This document shows positions 10,478-22,018 of a stretch of 64,000 bases of DNA, in pieces; within the stretch, counting starts at the first letter, position 1, and every line of letters starts with the position of its first letter. The position numbers were made by a program, and so were the translations under genes. The notes beneath the pieces were generated by a model. It ran no database searches. It saw nothing but the letters and a program-made list of their open reading frames with translations, and was not told the origin of the DNA. Source of the DNA: Streptomyces sp. Z26 (GTDB taxonomy: Bacteria > Actinomycetota > Actinomycetes > Streptomycetales > Streptomycetaceae); contig NZ_RCHV01000002.1 in assembly GCF_003665095.1 (NCBI RefSeq), positions 1,683,501 to 1,747,500 of the forward strand. Direction: 5' to 3'.

Positions 10478-11953
10478 GTGGAGTGGCTGAACGCCGAGAA
10501 CGTACTGGGCACCGCGGGTGTGCTGGTGACCCTTGCCGTGCTCGCGTACGAGCGGCTGATACCGGGGCTGAAACGCATCGGCTACCGCGTGCAGATGGAC
10601 ACCAAGATCGGCGGGGACCAGGAGAACGGCGAGGCGGACGTACGGCTGGGGCTGTTCGACGAGTTCCCCGACATGTCCGAGGGCTCCCTGGTGCTGCTCC
10701 GCATCGAGAACGACGGGCTGCGGGCCATCGGCCAGAACAGCTACGAGTCGGACGGGCTCACCGTCACCTTCACCGACCGTACGGTGCGGGGAGTCGCCGT
10801 GACGGAGCCCAACCCCGAGGAGCTGGTGGAGAGTCTGACCGCGGAACGCGGGCTCCGGCACGAGGGCAACAAGATCCACCTCCCCAAGGTGCCGCTGAAC
10901 AAGGGCCACCACTTCAAACTGCTCGTGATGCTCAACGGGCCCGGCATCGGCCGCGAGGTCAAAGTGCGCGGCACCATCAACGAGGGCACCGTCAAACGGA
11001 ACCGGCAGCAGCCCCGCCCCAGCAACCTGCTGCTCGGCGTCGTCGTGTTCCTCGTCCTGCTGGTGGGTGTGCAGCAGTCGCTGCTGTGGCGGAGCCAGGG
11101 GCAGGAGCCGCCGCGCATGGGCTGCGCCGAAGGGCGGCTGACCATCGTGGGCTCCACCGCGCTCCGGCCCGCGATGGAGCGGATAGCCGAGGAGTACGAG
11201 TCCGACTGCTCCGGCGCGGAGATCGAGGTGGCCGCGGACGGCAGCCGGGAAGGGCTCCAACTCCTCGACGCGGAGGGCCGGAAGGCGAAGGACGGCGCCC
11301 CGCCGATGGTGGCGATCTCCGACGGACGCGCCTCGGGTCACGAGGAGCTGCGGGAGGACCCCGTCGGCGTCGCCGTCTTCGCGATGGTGGTCAACGACGG
11401 CGTGGGCCTGGACGACATCTCGCTCGCGGACCTGCGTCGGCTCTACCGCGGGGAGGTCCGCAACTGGCGTGAGCTGGGCGGGCACGACCTGCCGGTACGG
11501 CTGGTCAGCCGCAGCAGTGCCTCCGGGACCCGGGGGATCTTCCAGGAGAGCGTGCTGAAGGGCTTCGAGCCGGGGGTATCGTCGCAGGACTGCGTGCGCC
11601 GGGACGACCCCGCCGCGCGGCAGTCGCGCTGCGAACGCCGCGACACCCCGACGGTGCTCGCGGAGGTCGGGGAGATCGCGGGCGCGGTCGGCTACGGCGA
11701 GCAGAAGGCGGCGAGCGAGGCGCCGGGGGTGAAGCTGCTGCGGCTGGAGGGCCACGCTGCGGACTCCGAGACGGTCCGGGCGGGCACGTACCCGTTCCGG
11801 GCGACCGAGTACGCGTACACGTACGGGAGTCCGCCCGCCGACTCGCTCCCCGCCGAGTTCCTCGGTTACCTCTCGGACGGTGCCGCCCAGCGCGTCCTGC
11901 GGTCGCACGGGCACCTGTCGTGCGCGGGGCTGCGCAGCGCCCAGCTCTGCTGA
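10478..11953 (+). CDS. Two-TM protein with extracytoplasmic PstS-like substrate-binding domain
   Basis: A 491-residue protein. An N-terminal hydrophobic helix (around residues 8-26) is followed by a domain of about 150 residues of unknown type. A second strong TM segment (around 187-207, LLLGVVVFLVLLVGVQQSL) leads into a C-terminal periplasmic-binding-protein type domain. That domain has phosphate-binding-like motifs: IVGSTALRP, and SRSSASGTRGIF near residue 345. Four or more Cys residues in the C-terminal half may form disulfides. PstS homologues are normally free lipoproteins; here the domain is tethered and has no transporter genes beside it, suggesting a sensory or scavenging role (inference). 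Confidence 0.75.
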   Translation: MEWLNAENVLGTAGVLVTLAVLAYERLIPGLKRIGYRVQMDTKIGGDQENGEADVRLGLFDEFPDMSEGSLVLLRIENDGLRAIGQNSYESDGLTVTFTDRTVRGVAVTEPNPEELVESLTAERGLRHEGNKIHLPKVPLNKGHHFKLLVMLNGPGIGREVKVRGTINEGTVKRNRQQPRPSNLLLGVVVFLVLLVGVQQSLLWRSQGQEPPRMGCAEGRLTIVGSTALRPAMERIAEEYESDCSGAEIEVAADGSREGLQLLDAEGRKAKDGAPPMVAISDGRASGHEELREDPVGVAVFAMVVNDGVGLDDISLADLRRLYRGEVRNWRELGGHDLPVRLVSRSSASGTRGIFQESVLKGFEPGVSSQDCVRRDDPAARQSRCERRDTPTVLAEVGEIAGAVGYGEQKAASEAPGVKLLRLEGHAADSETVRAGTYPFRATEYAYTYGSPPADSLPAEFLGYLSDGAAQRVLRSHGHLSCAGLRSAQLC

Positions 11954-11984
11954 ACCCGGCGGCCCGGCCCGCTCCGGCGGGCTC

Positions 11985-12038
11985 GTACGGCCTGCCGGGT
12001 GCGTACGGTCTGCCGGGTGCGTACGGTCTGCCGGGTGC
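11985..12038 (+). repeat. 18-bp tandem repeat, three copies
   Basis: GTACGGYCTGCCGGGTGC is repeated at 11985-12002, 12003-12020 and 12021-12038; the last two copies are identical and the first differs by one base. It lies in the 139-bp gap between convergent genes. Confidence 0.85.
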
Positions 12039-12092
12039 GTCGGGGCCGGGGCTGCCTGGTCGGCGGCGTGCGTCGGGGCTGCCCGTGCCGTC

Positions 12093-14726
12093 CTACGCGC
12101 CGCCCACCGGCGGAGTGCGCCGTACGACGCCCTCGCCCGACGAGGTGACGGCCAGGGCGCCGGAGACGTCGGTACGGAGCACGAGGACGTCCCGGCGCCG
12201 GAGGGCGTCGAGGGTACGCGGTGCGGGATGGCCATAGGGGTTGTCCTCTCCACAGGAGATCAGTGCGGTACGTGGCGCGAGCCGGGCCAGGAGCGCGGGG
12301 TCCTGGTAGGCCGAGCCGTGGTGCGCCACCTTCAGCACGTCGACCCGCGGCAGGTCGGGGCGGGATGCCAACAGGCGGCGCTGGGCGGGTGGTTCGAGGT
12401 CGCCGGGGAGGAAGACGGTGAGGTCACCGGCGCGTACGAGGAGGGTGACGCTGGAGTCGTTCGCCCCGGTGTCCCCTTCCGTGCCGGGTGGCCGGGACGT
12501 ACGGGCGCCGGGCGCGGGGTCCGGTGGCCACAGCACCTCCCAGGACAGGTCGCCGACCGACCGCCGCTCCCCCGGCTCCGCGCGGATCTCCGGTACGCCC
12601 GCACGGCGTGCCGCCTGTCGCACGAATCGCGCCTGCTCCCGTGGCTGCCGCAGGCCCGTCGTCTGGATCGCCCCGACGGCGCGGCCGCGCAGCGCGCCGG
12701 GGAGCCCGGTGACGTGGTCCGCGTGGAAGTGGGTGAGGAGGACGAGCGGGAGGGTCGTGACGCCGAGGGCGCGCAGGCAGCCGTCGACGGCGTCGGGATC
12801 CGGGCCGGTGTCGACCAGCACCGCTCTGCCGTCACCGGCCGAGAGCGCGAGCGCGTCGCCCTGACCGACGTCGCAGGCCACCAACCGCCAGTCCGGGGGC
12901 GGCCAGCCGGTGAGGGGGCGGGTGAACGCGGGCGGGCGGGCCAGCACGAGCAGCAGGAGCAGGACGCACGCGGCGGCGGGCAACGGGTGCCTCGGCAGCC
13001 GCCGTACGAGCACCGCCAGGGCGGGTACGAGCACCGCGAGCAGCGCCGCCCCCGGCCAGGTGCCCGGCCAGTCCACGACGGCGCCGGGGACCGACGCGCC
13101 CGTACGGGCGATGAGCGCGATCCCGCCCGTGGGCCAACCGGCCAGCCAGGCGAGGGCCTTGGCCACGGGCAGCGCCCAGGGGGCGGTCGCGAGAGCGGCG
13201 AAGCCCAGCACGGTGGCGGGTGCGACGGCGAACTCCGCGAGCAGGTTGCAGGGCACCGCGACCAGGCTGACGTGCGCGGACAGCACCGCGACCACGGGTG
13301 CGCAGGCGGCCTGCGCCGCGAGCGCGGCGGCCAGCGCCTCGGCGGGGCGACCGGGGAGGCCACGACGGCGCAGCGCGGCGCTCCAGCGCGGGGCTACGGT
13401 CAGCAGCGACGCCGTGGCGAGGACGGAGAGCAGGAAGCCGAAGTCCCGGGCCAGCCAGGGGTCCCAGAGGACGAGCAGCAGTACGGCGGCGGCGAGCGCG
13501 GGCAGCAGGGAGCGTCGGCGGCCCGTGCCGATCGCGAGGATGGTGACGAGGCCGCAGGCCGCCGCCCGCAGCACGCTCGGGTCGGGACGGCTGACGACGA
13601 CGAACGCGAGGGTGAGCAGGGCGCCGAGGGCGCCGGTCGTACGGAGGGGGATGCCCAGGCGCGGTGCCAGGCCCCGCCGTTCGGCGCGGGAGGCGGTGCC
13701 GGGCGGGCCGATGAGGAGCATCAGCATGATCGTGAGGTTTCCGCCGGAGACCGCCAGCAGATGCAGCATGTCCGTGGTGCGGAACGCCTCGTCGAGGTCG
13801 TGCGGGACGCGTGCGGTGTCACCGACGACCAGGCCCGGCAGCAGCGCACGCGCGTCCGGCGCGAGCCCGTCGCTGGCCGCGCGGAGGCCCGCGCGCAACT
13901 CCCCCGCGTACCGCTGGAGGGTGCTGGGCGCGCGGATCACCTCGGGTGACCGGGTGCCCGGTACGCGCAGCACGGCGGCGATGTCCCGTACGCCGCCCTC
14001 GCCGCCCGCCGGGGCGAGGCGCGCGGGGACCCGGACGCGGGTGGAGGGCAGCAGGCCGCGCCACGCGCGGGCCGGGTCGGCACCCTCGTGGGCGCCGGGC
14101 GCGGCACCCACGCCGCCGGCGGCTTTCGCGGGGCGGTCGCCGTCCGGTGCCTCCGGGTGGACCAGGAGCAGCACCGGGGCGCGTACGTCGACCGTGCCCA
14201 CCGTGTCCGCCGTGACGCGGCGGGCCTCGGCGGGGACGACGATGACGCCGTCCTCCCGGCGCGCCCCGCGCACCCGCGCCTCCGTGGCGCGCGGGTCGCC
14301 GGTGACGGTCACCTCGACGGTGGCGGGGGCGTACGCGGCGGCCAGCTCCGGCACCGGGCCCCGGTGCACGTCCGCCGCGTGCAGCGCGGCGACGGTGACC
14401 GCCGCCCCCGCGCACAGCAGCGTCGCCGCCACGGCGAGCAGCGCGGGGCGCGGGGGGTTGGCGGAGGGTGCGCCGGGCCCGGGACGCGCGCCGGGTGTCG
14501 TGGACGTACGGCGGTGGGCGAGGACGGCGAGCAGGGCCGAGGCGAGCCCGCACCCCGTGGCGACCAGCGCGGACGTACGGGCGGCGAGGCCCATGCCGAG
14601 GGCCGCCGCCGCCCACGCCGCGAGGGCGGGCGGAACCAGCCGGAGGTCGGCGGGGCCCTCCTGGCGGGGGTCGGCGCCGCCCGGCCCGCCGCCCGTGGCG
14701 GGTGGGGGCGCGGCCGGGCCGGTCAC
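12093..14726 (-). CDS. comEC: ComEC/Rec2-type DNA internalization membrane protein
   Basis: An 877-residue polytopic membrane protein. It has an N-terminal membrane block with an extracytoplasmic domain, a central competence domain (GLVVGDTARVPHDLDEAF, then LLAVSGGNLT) with several TM helices, and a C-terminal metallo-beta-lactamase domain with LTHFHADHVTG near residue 665 and KVAHHGS further on. All three domains expected of full-length ComEC are present, as is the HxHxDH metal motif. Its start overlaps the comEA stop by 4 bases (14723-14726), implying translational coupling. Streptomycetes are not known to be naturally competent, so the physiological role is uncertain. Confidence 0.93.
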   Translation of the reverse strand: MTGPAAPPPATGGGPGGADPRQEGPADLRLVPPALAAWAAAALGMGLAARTSALVATGCGLASALLAVLAHRRTSTTPGARPGPGAPSANPPRPALLAVAATLLCAGAAVTVAALHAADVHRGPVPELAAAYAPATVEVTVTGDPRATEARVRGARREDGVIVVPAEARRVTADTVGTVDVRAPVLLLVHPEAPDGDRPAKAAGGVGAAPGAHEGADPARAWRGLLPSTRVRVPARLAPAGGEGGVRDIAAVLRVPGTRSPEVIRAPSTLQRYAGELRAGLRAASDGLAPDARALLPGLVVGDTARVPHDLDEAFRTTDMLHLLAVSGGNLTIMLMLLIGPPGTASRAERRGLAPRLGIPLRTTGALGALLTLAFVVVSRPDPSVLRAAACGLVTILAIGTGRRRSLLPALAAAVLLLVLWDPWLARDFGFLLSVLATASLLTVAPRWSAALRRRGLPGRPAEALAAALAAQAACAPVVAVLSAHVSLVAVPCNLLAEFAVAPATVLGFAALATAPWALPVAKALAWLAGWPTGGIALIARTGASVPGAVVDWPGTWPGAALLAVLVPALAVLVRRLPRHPLPAAACVLLLLLVLARPPAFTRPLTGWPPPDWRLVACDVGQGDALALSAGDGRAVLVDTGPDPDAVDGCLRALGVTTLPLVLLTHFHADHVTGLPGALRGRAVGAIQTTGLRQPREQARFVRQAARRAGVPEIRAEPGERRSVGDLSWEVLWPPDPAPGARTSRPPGTEGDTGANDSSVTLLVRAGDLTVFLPGDLEPPAQRRLLASRPDLPRVDVLKVAHHGSAYQDPALLARLAPRTALISCGEDNPYGHPAPRTLDALRRRDVLVLRTDVSGALAVTSSGEGVVRRTPPVGGA

Positions 14727-16315
14727 GGTCCCACCCGTGGCTCGATGTCGGCGAACCGGGCGTCCCCGATGCCGTTGACCTCCCGGAGCTGGTCGACCGA
14801 GGTGTAACCGCCGTTCTGCGTGCGGTAGTCGATGATGTGCCGCGCCAGGACCGGCCCGACGCCGGGCAGCTCCTCCAACTGCTCCGCCGTCGCGGAGTTG
14901 AGACTGATCCGCGCTCCCCCGCCGCCGTCCCCCGCGCCTGTCCCGCCTGGGGCGGCCGGGCCCCCGGGGGCGGGGCTGCCCCGTGCCGTGGTGGGCTGCG
15001 GGCCGGTGGCGGGCGCGCCCGCGCCGCCGACGACGATCTGTTCGCCGTCGACGAGCACACGGGCCTTGTTGAGCGCGCCCGTCTCCGTACCGGGCTCCGC
15101 TCCCCCGGCCGCCTCCAGGGCGTCCGCGACCCGCGATCCGGACGGCAGCCGGTGCACACCGGGCTTCCGCACGTCACCGGAGACGTCGACCGTGACCCGT
15201 TTCGCCCTGCCGGGTCCGGCGCCCACCGGGGAGTCGCCGGGGCGGCTCTCCACGGGCGGCGCCGCGGAACCGTCGGCGGCGGCCTGCGGCGCCCGTACGG
15301 TCTGCGGGCGCCCCGTCCAGAAGTGGTGCACGGCGAAGCCGACCGCGATCAGCAGCACCACCCCGAGGGCCAGCAGGGTCCGCGGCTCCACACCGCAGCG
15401 CAGCCGCACCCAGAGCGGCAGCCGCTCGGTCAACGCCAGCCGCAGCCCGGTCGACCGGCCGGGCAGGGACGCTTCGGCCGTACGTTCCGCGTCCGGTTCC
15501 GTACGCTCCCCGCCGGTCGGCTCCGGTCCGCCGTACGGCCGCCGGTCGTTCGCGTCGCGGTCGTCGCGGTCGTCGCGGTCGTGGGCGGCGGGCACCAGGG
15601 GCACGGGGACCGTACGCGCGTCGCCGCCGCCCCCGGGCCCACGGCCCGTGCCGCTCACCCGGGTCCGGTGCGCGGCGGCGTGCCCCGCGCGGCTGCGCCG
15701 CACCGCGTCACGTGCCGCGGAGATCGCGATCGGCCGGGGCAGCACGCCGTGAACGGCCGTGGGAGCGGGCCGGGTCGGGCCGCCCCACGCCCGCACCGTG
15801 CGCGTCGTCTGGCGCGGCACCGCACGCCGCCCGCGTGCCGCCGGGTCCAGCCCCGCGTCGGGGCCCACCACGGGCAGTTCCGGCGCGGGCCCGTCCGGAG
15901 CGGGCCCGTCCGCCGCAGGCCGGTGCGGCGCTGCGGGCTCGCGTGCGCGCGGTCCCGGCGCGGCGGCCATCTCCCGTACGGCCGTGGGCGCTTGCCCCGT
16001 GAACGCGTCGGGGTCCGGCGCGGGAGCGGGCCTCTCGTACGGGAACGACGTCCCCTCCCCGTACGCCCTCGGAGCCTCGCCGTCGCCCCCGCTCGTGCCC
16101 GGCCCTGTCGGGAGTGGTGCGAACAGTGCCGAGGCCCGTTCGGGGACCGAGGCCGCCGACGGTACGGACGAGGCGGTGTCGGAGGAGTCGAAGGCGGAGG
16201 CAGAGGGGTCGGGCGGGTCGGGTGCGGCCTCCCGGCGACGGATACGGACGGCTACGCCCCTGGCCGGACGACGATGGCTCGGGCCGGAGGTGTCCCGGTG
16301 TGATCGAGAAGTCAT
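14723..16315 (-). CDS. comEA: ComEA-like DNA-binding protein with long disordered N-terminus
   Basis: A 530-residue protein. The first ~300 residues are Pro/Ala/Arg/Asp-rich and probably disordered and cytoplasmic. One TM helix follows near residues 310-330 (TLLALGVVLLIAVGFAVHHF), then an SLBB domain (VDVSGDVRKPGVHRLPSG), a Gly/Pro linker, and a C-terminal helix-hairpin-helix domain (SLNSATAEQLEELPGVGP, then IGDARFADIEP). Typical ComEA proteins are about 200-250 residues and start close to the TM, so the N-terminal extension is unusual in length though similar extensions are common in actinobacteria. The start is ATG 16315. Confidence 0.9.
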   Translation of the reverse strand: MTSRSHRDTSGPSHRRPARGVAVRIRRREAAPDPPDPSASAFDSSDTASSVPSAASVPERASALFAPLPTGPGTSGGDGEAPRAYGEGTSFPYERPAPAPDPDAFTGQAPTAVREMAAAPGPRAREPAAPHRPAADGPAPDGPAPELPVVGPDAGLDPAARGRRAVPRQTTRTVRAWGGPTRPAPTAVHGVLPRPIAISAARDAVRRSRAGHAAAHRTRVSGTGRGPGGGGDARTVPVPLVPAAHDRDDRDDRDANDRRPYGGPEPTGGERTEPDAERTAEASLPGRSTGLRLALTERLPLWVRLRCGVEPRTLLALGVVLLIAVGFAVHHFWTGRPQTVRAPQAAADGSAAPPVESRPGDSPVGAGPGRAKRVTVDVSGDVRKPGVHRLPSGSRVADALEAAGGAEPGTETGALNKARVLVDGEQIVVGGAGAPATGPQPTTARGSPAPGGPAAPGGTGAGDGGGGARISLNSATAEQLEELPGVGPVLARHIIDYRTQNGGYTSVDQLREVNGIGDARFADIEPRVGP

Positions 16316-16419
16316 ACCCGGACGCTACGAACGCCACGGGCCACTCGATGATCTTGCTCAATTCCTGGGGAAACCCGGTGAGTTGTGGACAACTCCACCA
16401 CCCGTCACGGTGACGCTCC

Positions 16420-17265
16420 TCAGCGGAGCGAGACCACCGCCGCCAGCAGCCCCGGCCCGGTGTGTGCTCCGATCACCGCGCCCACCTCGCTGACGTGCAG
16501 GTCCGCGAGCCCGCGCAGCCGTCCGCTCAGCTTGTCCGCCAGCTGCTCCGCGCGCTCCGGCGCGGCCAGGTGCTGCACGGCGACGTCCACGCGCGCGTCC
16601 CCGGCCTTCTCGACGACCAGCTCCTCAAGCCGGGCGAGCGCCTTCGACGCCGTACGCACCTTCTCCAGCATGCCGATCCGCCCCTCGGACAGCTCCAGCA
16701 GCGGCTTCACCGCCAGCGCAGAGCCCAACAGCGCCTGCGCGGCGCCGATCCGGCCGCCACGGCGCAGGTAGTCGAGGGTGTCGACGTAGAAGTACGCGGA
16801 GGTCTGCGCGGCACGCTTCTCGGCCGCGGCCACGGCGTCATCCAGGGTGCCGCCGGTGCGGGCCGTGTCGGCGGCCGCCAGCGCGCAGAAGCCGAGCGCC
16901 ATCGCGACCATCTGCGTGTCGACCACCCGGACGGGGATCGGCGCCTCCCGCGCGGCGAGCACCGCCGCGTCGTACGTGCCGGAGAACTCCGCCGAGAGGT
17001 GCAGCGAGACCACGCCGTCCGCGCCCTCCTCCGCCGCCGCCCGGTACGCCTCCGCGAAGGTCGCCGGGCTCGGCCGCGAGGTGGTCACGGGACGGCGCTT
17101 GCGCAGGGCCTCCGCGAGCGAGCGGGCCGAGATCTCGGTGCCCTCCTCCAGGGCCTCGTCACCCAGGACGACGGTCAGCGGAACGGAGTTGATGCCGTGC
17201 TCAGCCAGCGCCGCCGGGGGCAGATAGGCGGTGGAGTCCGTGACGATCGCGACGTGGCTGCACAT
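16420..17265 (-). CDS. DegV family fatty-acid-binding protein
   Basis: A 281-residue protein of the DegV/FakB type, which binds fatty acids for phosphorylation by FakA. The N-terminal HVAIVTDSTAYLP, the TSRPSPATFAEAY loop, SLHLSAEFSGTYDAA and the C-terminal GAHTGPGLLA motif are intact. I chose ATG 17265 (MCSHVAIV) because the family consensus begins there; an earlier in-frame start at 17295 would add ten non-conserved residues. It lies upstream of comEA on the same strand, with 104 bp between, so may share its transcript. Confidence 0.9.
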   Translation of the reverse strand: MCSHVAIVTDSTAYLPPAALAEHGINSVPLTVVLGDEALEEGTEISARSLAEALRKRRPVTTSRPSPATFAEAYRAAAEEGADGVVSLHLSAEFSGTYDAAVLAAREAPIPVRVVDTQMVAMALGFCALAAADTARTGGTLDDAVAAAEKRAAQTSAYFYVDTLDYLRRGGRIGAAQALLGSALAVKPLLELSEGRIGMLEKVRTASKALARLEELVVEKAGDARVDVAVQHLAAPERAEQLADKLSGRLRGLADLHVSEVGAVIGAHTGPGLLAAVVSLR

Positions 17266-17431
17266 GAATCGGAGGTTATCTCCCGCTGTCGGCACGCGGC
17301 GGCACAGGTCCGGACGTATACGTTCCGCTTACATTCCGTACGTGACAGGGAACGGTTGCGCACGACAGCCGAACGGCTTCCTCACAGTCCGTCTTCCCGC
17401 CCGTCCACACCTTCCCGCCACGCGCGGAGCC

Positions 17432-18292
17432 TCAAGGCGCGCTCTGCGGGCGGCCCTTGCTCAGGTCCGGGAACCGGGCCACCCCCGCCGCACCCTCGTC
17501 ACCCGCCGGAGCGGCCCCCGTGTCGACGGCTCCCGTACCGACGGCACCCGGGTCGGCCGCCTTCGCGACCCCGTCCGCGGGTCCGTCCCCGGTCCCCTCC
17601 GGCAGGCCAGGCGCGGGCTCTCTCTCGGGCAGGGCCGCCGAACGGTCCCCGGCGCCGGTTCCCGCGCCCGCGTCGTCGTCCCAGCCGCCAACACCCACAC
17701 CGGCGCCGGCACCGACGGCGGCAGCACCGGCGCCCATACCGAGTGCCGGGTCGCGCCAGCCGCGCAGCGCCCCCGACTCGATCTCGATCTGGTCGCGGAG
17801 CGCCGAGAGCCCCTCCGCGTCGTACTGCCCCGCGCGCTCCTGCGCCGCGAAGCGCAGCGAGTCGGCGGACTCCTTGATGGTCGCGACCCGCGCGCGCACG
17901 TCCGGCAGCCGCGCCGCGACCCGCGCGCGGTCCGGCTCACGCTCCATCAGGGCCCGCAACTCGCCGTCCAACTGCCGTGCGTGGTCGTGGAGTCGGTCCA
18001 GCAGGCCGAGCGCCTCCCGCAGCGACGGGTCGTCGCGCGACCCGGACTCCAGCGCGAGCCGCGTGCTGTCGATGGACGAGCGCAGCTCCAGCCGTACGCG
18101 CGCCACCTCGCCCACGGGCCCCGGCTGCGCGGTGCGCGCCTTGAGGCCGGTCTCCTCGACCGTCCGCCGCACCTGCTGGCCCGTACGCTCGACGCCGCGC
18201 TTCACCGCGCGGACGGTCCGCACCGTGGCGATGATCCCGAGGGTCACGAAGACCGCGAAGAGCAGGGCCAGTGCGCCGATGACGAACTCCAC
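17432..18292 (-). CDS. Single-pass membrane protein with coiled-coil and disordered C-terminus
   Basis: A 286-residue protein. An N-terminal TM helix (residues 3-25) is followed by a basic stretch (TVRAVKRGVERTGQQ) and a long helical region rich in charged residues (about 60-185), likely coiled coil. The C-terminal tail is low-complexity Gly/Ala/Pro. Start GTG 18292 has AAGGAG seven bases upstream. It lies between leuS and degV on the same strand. I do not recognise a functional family; the layout resembles membrane-anchored structural or adaptor proteins (inference). Confidence 0.8.
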   Translation of the reverse strand: MEFVIGALALLFAVFVTLGIIATVRTVRAVKRGVERTGQQVRRTVEETGLKARTAQPGPVGEVARVRLELRSSIDSTRLALESGSRDDPSLREALGLLDRLHDHARQLDGELRALMEREPDRARVAARLPDVRARVATIKESADSLRFAAQERAGQYDAEGLSALRDQIEIESGALRGWRDPALGMGAGAAAVGAGAGVGVGGWDDDAGAGTGAGDRSAALPEREPAPGLPEGTGDGPADGVAKAADPGAVGTGAVDTGAAPAGDEGAAGVARFPDLSKGRPQSAP

Positions 18293-18466
18293 GCGTGCTC
18301 CTTCGTCTGTACGTCGATGACTCCGGGACGTCCGTGGCTCTCCGACGTCCGTACGCGCGCCCGTACACGCACGTCCCGTACCGTTCTCCAGCCTAAACGG
18401 ACGGGCCCCGCGCGTGGTTCCGTACGACCCCGGACCGGACCCCGCACCCGTCCCGTAGGGGACGGA

Positions 18467-18498
18467 CGCGGGCGGCCACCGTACGGCGACCGCCCGCG
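18467..18498 (-). terminator. Hairpin downstream of leuS
   Basis: CGCGGGCGG at 18467-18475 pairs with CCGCCCGCG at 18490-18498 (9 bp, 14-nt loop), 25 bp beyond the leuS stop codon. No T-run. Confidence 0.55.
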
Positions 18499-18522
18499 AC
18501 TCCGTTCACCCCGTGACGCCGG

Positions 18523-21444
<2,922 letters not shown>

Positions 21445-21501
21445 CGTCCTCAAGCTCCATCGGTCGTCTCTGCTTGCCGGGACCCGCCCGGGAAATGAAA
21501 A

Positions 21502-21575
21502 ATCCCCTCGCACAGGAGGGGATGCCGCGCTGACTCCGGCCCCGTTCAGAGGGGGTCGGCGTTCCTCAGCGCGGC
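21502..21575 (-). promoter_or_regulatory. leuS transcription attenuator (hairpin plus intrinsic terminator)
   Basis: Reading the minus strand, GCCGCGCTGA (21575-21566, containing the leader-peptide stop) pairs exactly with TCAGCGCGGC (21533-21524). Directly after it lies a terminator: ATCCCCTC (21523-21516), a 6-nt loop and GAGGGGAT (21509-21502), followed by a T-rich tract. A CCCCCTCT segment inside the first hairpin (21555-21548) can also pair with the terminator 3' arm, offering an alternative fold. The terminator ends about 57 bp before the leuS start. Confidence 0.85.
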
Positions 21576-21604
21576 CCGCTAAGCAGAAGGCGTACGGCAC
21601 GCAT
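21566..21604 (-). CDS. leuS leader peptide (12 aa, three consecutive Leu codons)
   Basis: ATG at 21604 opens a 12-codon reading frame, [12 protein letters not shown], ending in TGA at 21566-21568. Codons 6-8 are CTT CTG CTT; CTT is a rare Leu codon in such GC-rich genomes, so its repeated use here is telling. The stop codon lies within the 5' arm of the attenuator hairpin. This arrangement is that of a classical amino-acid attenuator: stalling at Leu codons when charged tRNA-Leu is scarce would disturb the hairpin and let transcription reach leuS. No Shine-Dalgarno is obvious; a leaderless start is likely. Confidence 0.8.
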   Translation of the reverse strand: MRAVRLLLSGPR

Positions 21605-21610
21605 GCGCTC

Positions 21611-21616
21611 AGGGTA
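21611..21616 (-). promoter_or_regulatory. Candidate -10 for leaderless leuS leader transcript
   Basis: On the minus strand TACCCT lies 6 bases before the leader-peptide ATG, matching the TANNNT -10 pattern with transcription starting at the A of ATG. No convincing -35 is seen. Confidence 0.45.
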
Positions 21617-21660
21617 CCGCAAGGGGCAGAGGCCCTCCGGGGCGTTCCGGAAACGCCGAC

Positions 21661-21693
21661 GGCGTGTGCCCGGAACCTTCCCGAGCACACGCC
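21661..21693 (-). terminator. Hairpin downstream of the first tRNA-Ala gene
   Basis: GGCGTGTGC (21661-21669) and GCACACGCC (21685-21693) form a 9-bp perfect stem, extended inward by CGG/CCG after one wobble pair. It starts 15 bp past the tRNA 3' end. Confidence 0.65.
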
Positions 21694-21707
21694 GTGTGCC
21701 GATCACG

Positions 21708-21780
21708 TGGAGCTAAGGAGATTCGAACTCCTGACCCCTTGCATGCCATGCAAGTGCTCTACCAACTGAGCTATAGCCCC
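21708..21780 (-). tRNA. tRNA-Ala (GGC anticodon)
   Basis: A 73-nt cloverleaf on the minus strand. The acceptor stem is GGGGCTA with TAGCTCC (one G-U pair) and discriminator A; the D arm includes GCTCAGTTGGTAGAGC. The anticodon stem is CTTGC/GCAAG around loop ATGGCAT (anticodon GGC), and the T arm is AGGAG-TTCGAAT-CTCCT. CCA is not encoded. A second copy, identical over the whole gene, lies at 22604-22676. Confidence 0.96.
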
Positions 21781-22018
21781 GAGAATGGTCCGCGCGGAAA
21801 ACGCGGCCAGAGGTGTCACCGGAAGAATCCGGCGTCCGTCCTGTGGCGTCCCCGCTGCGGCGCTGCCCACTCTACACGCCCGCGGCACCGCTCCGCCAAA
21901 GCGATTCCCCCCGCGGCACCCCCGCCACCCGGCACTCCGTACGGGAGCCGCGCGCCACGGCCCGTACGGCCCGAACCGCCGCCGTACGGCGGGCCGTTGG
22001 GGAGGGCGCGGTGTCGTG

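Noticed and set aside
16316..16419. Separate small gene or RNA between comEA and degV
   Set aside because: Only 104 bp with no hairpin, start signal or frame worth calling.
21445..21690. N-terminal extension of LeuS by 82 residues
   Set aside because: The region holds a terminator, hairpin and leader-peptide gene, and the extension has no LeuS similarity.
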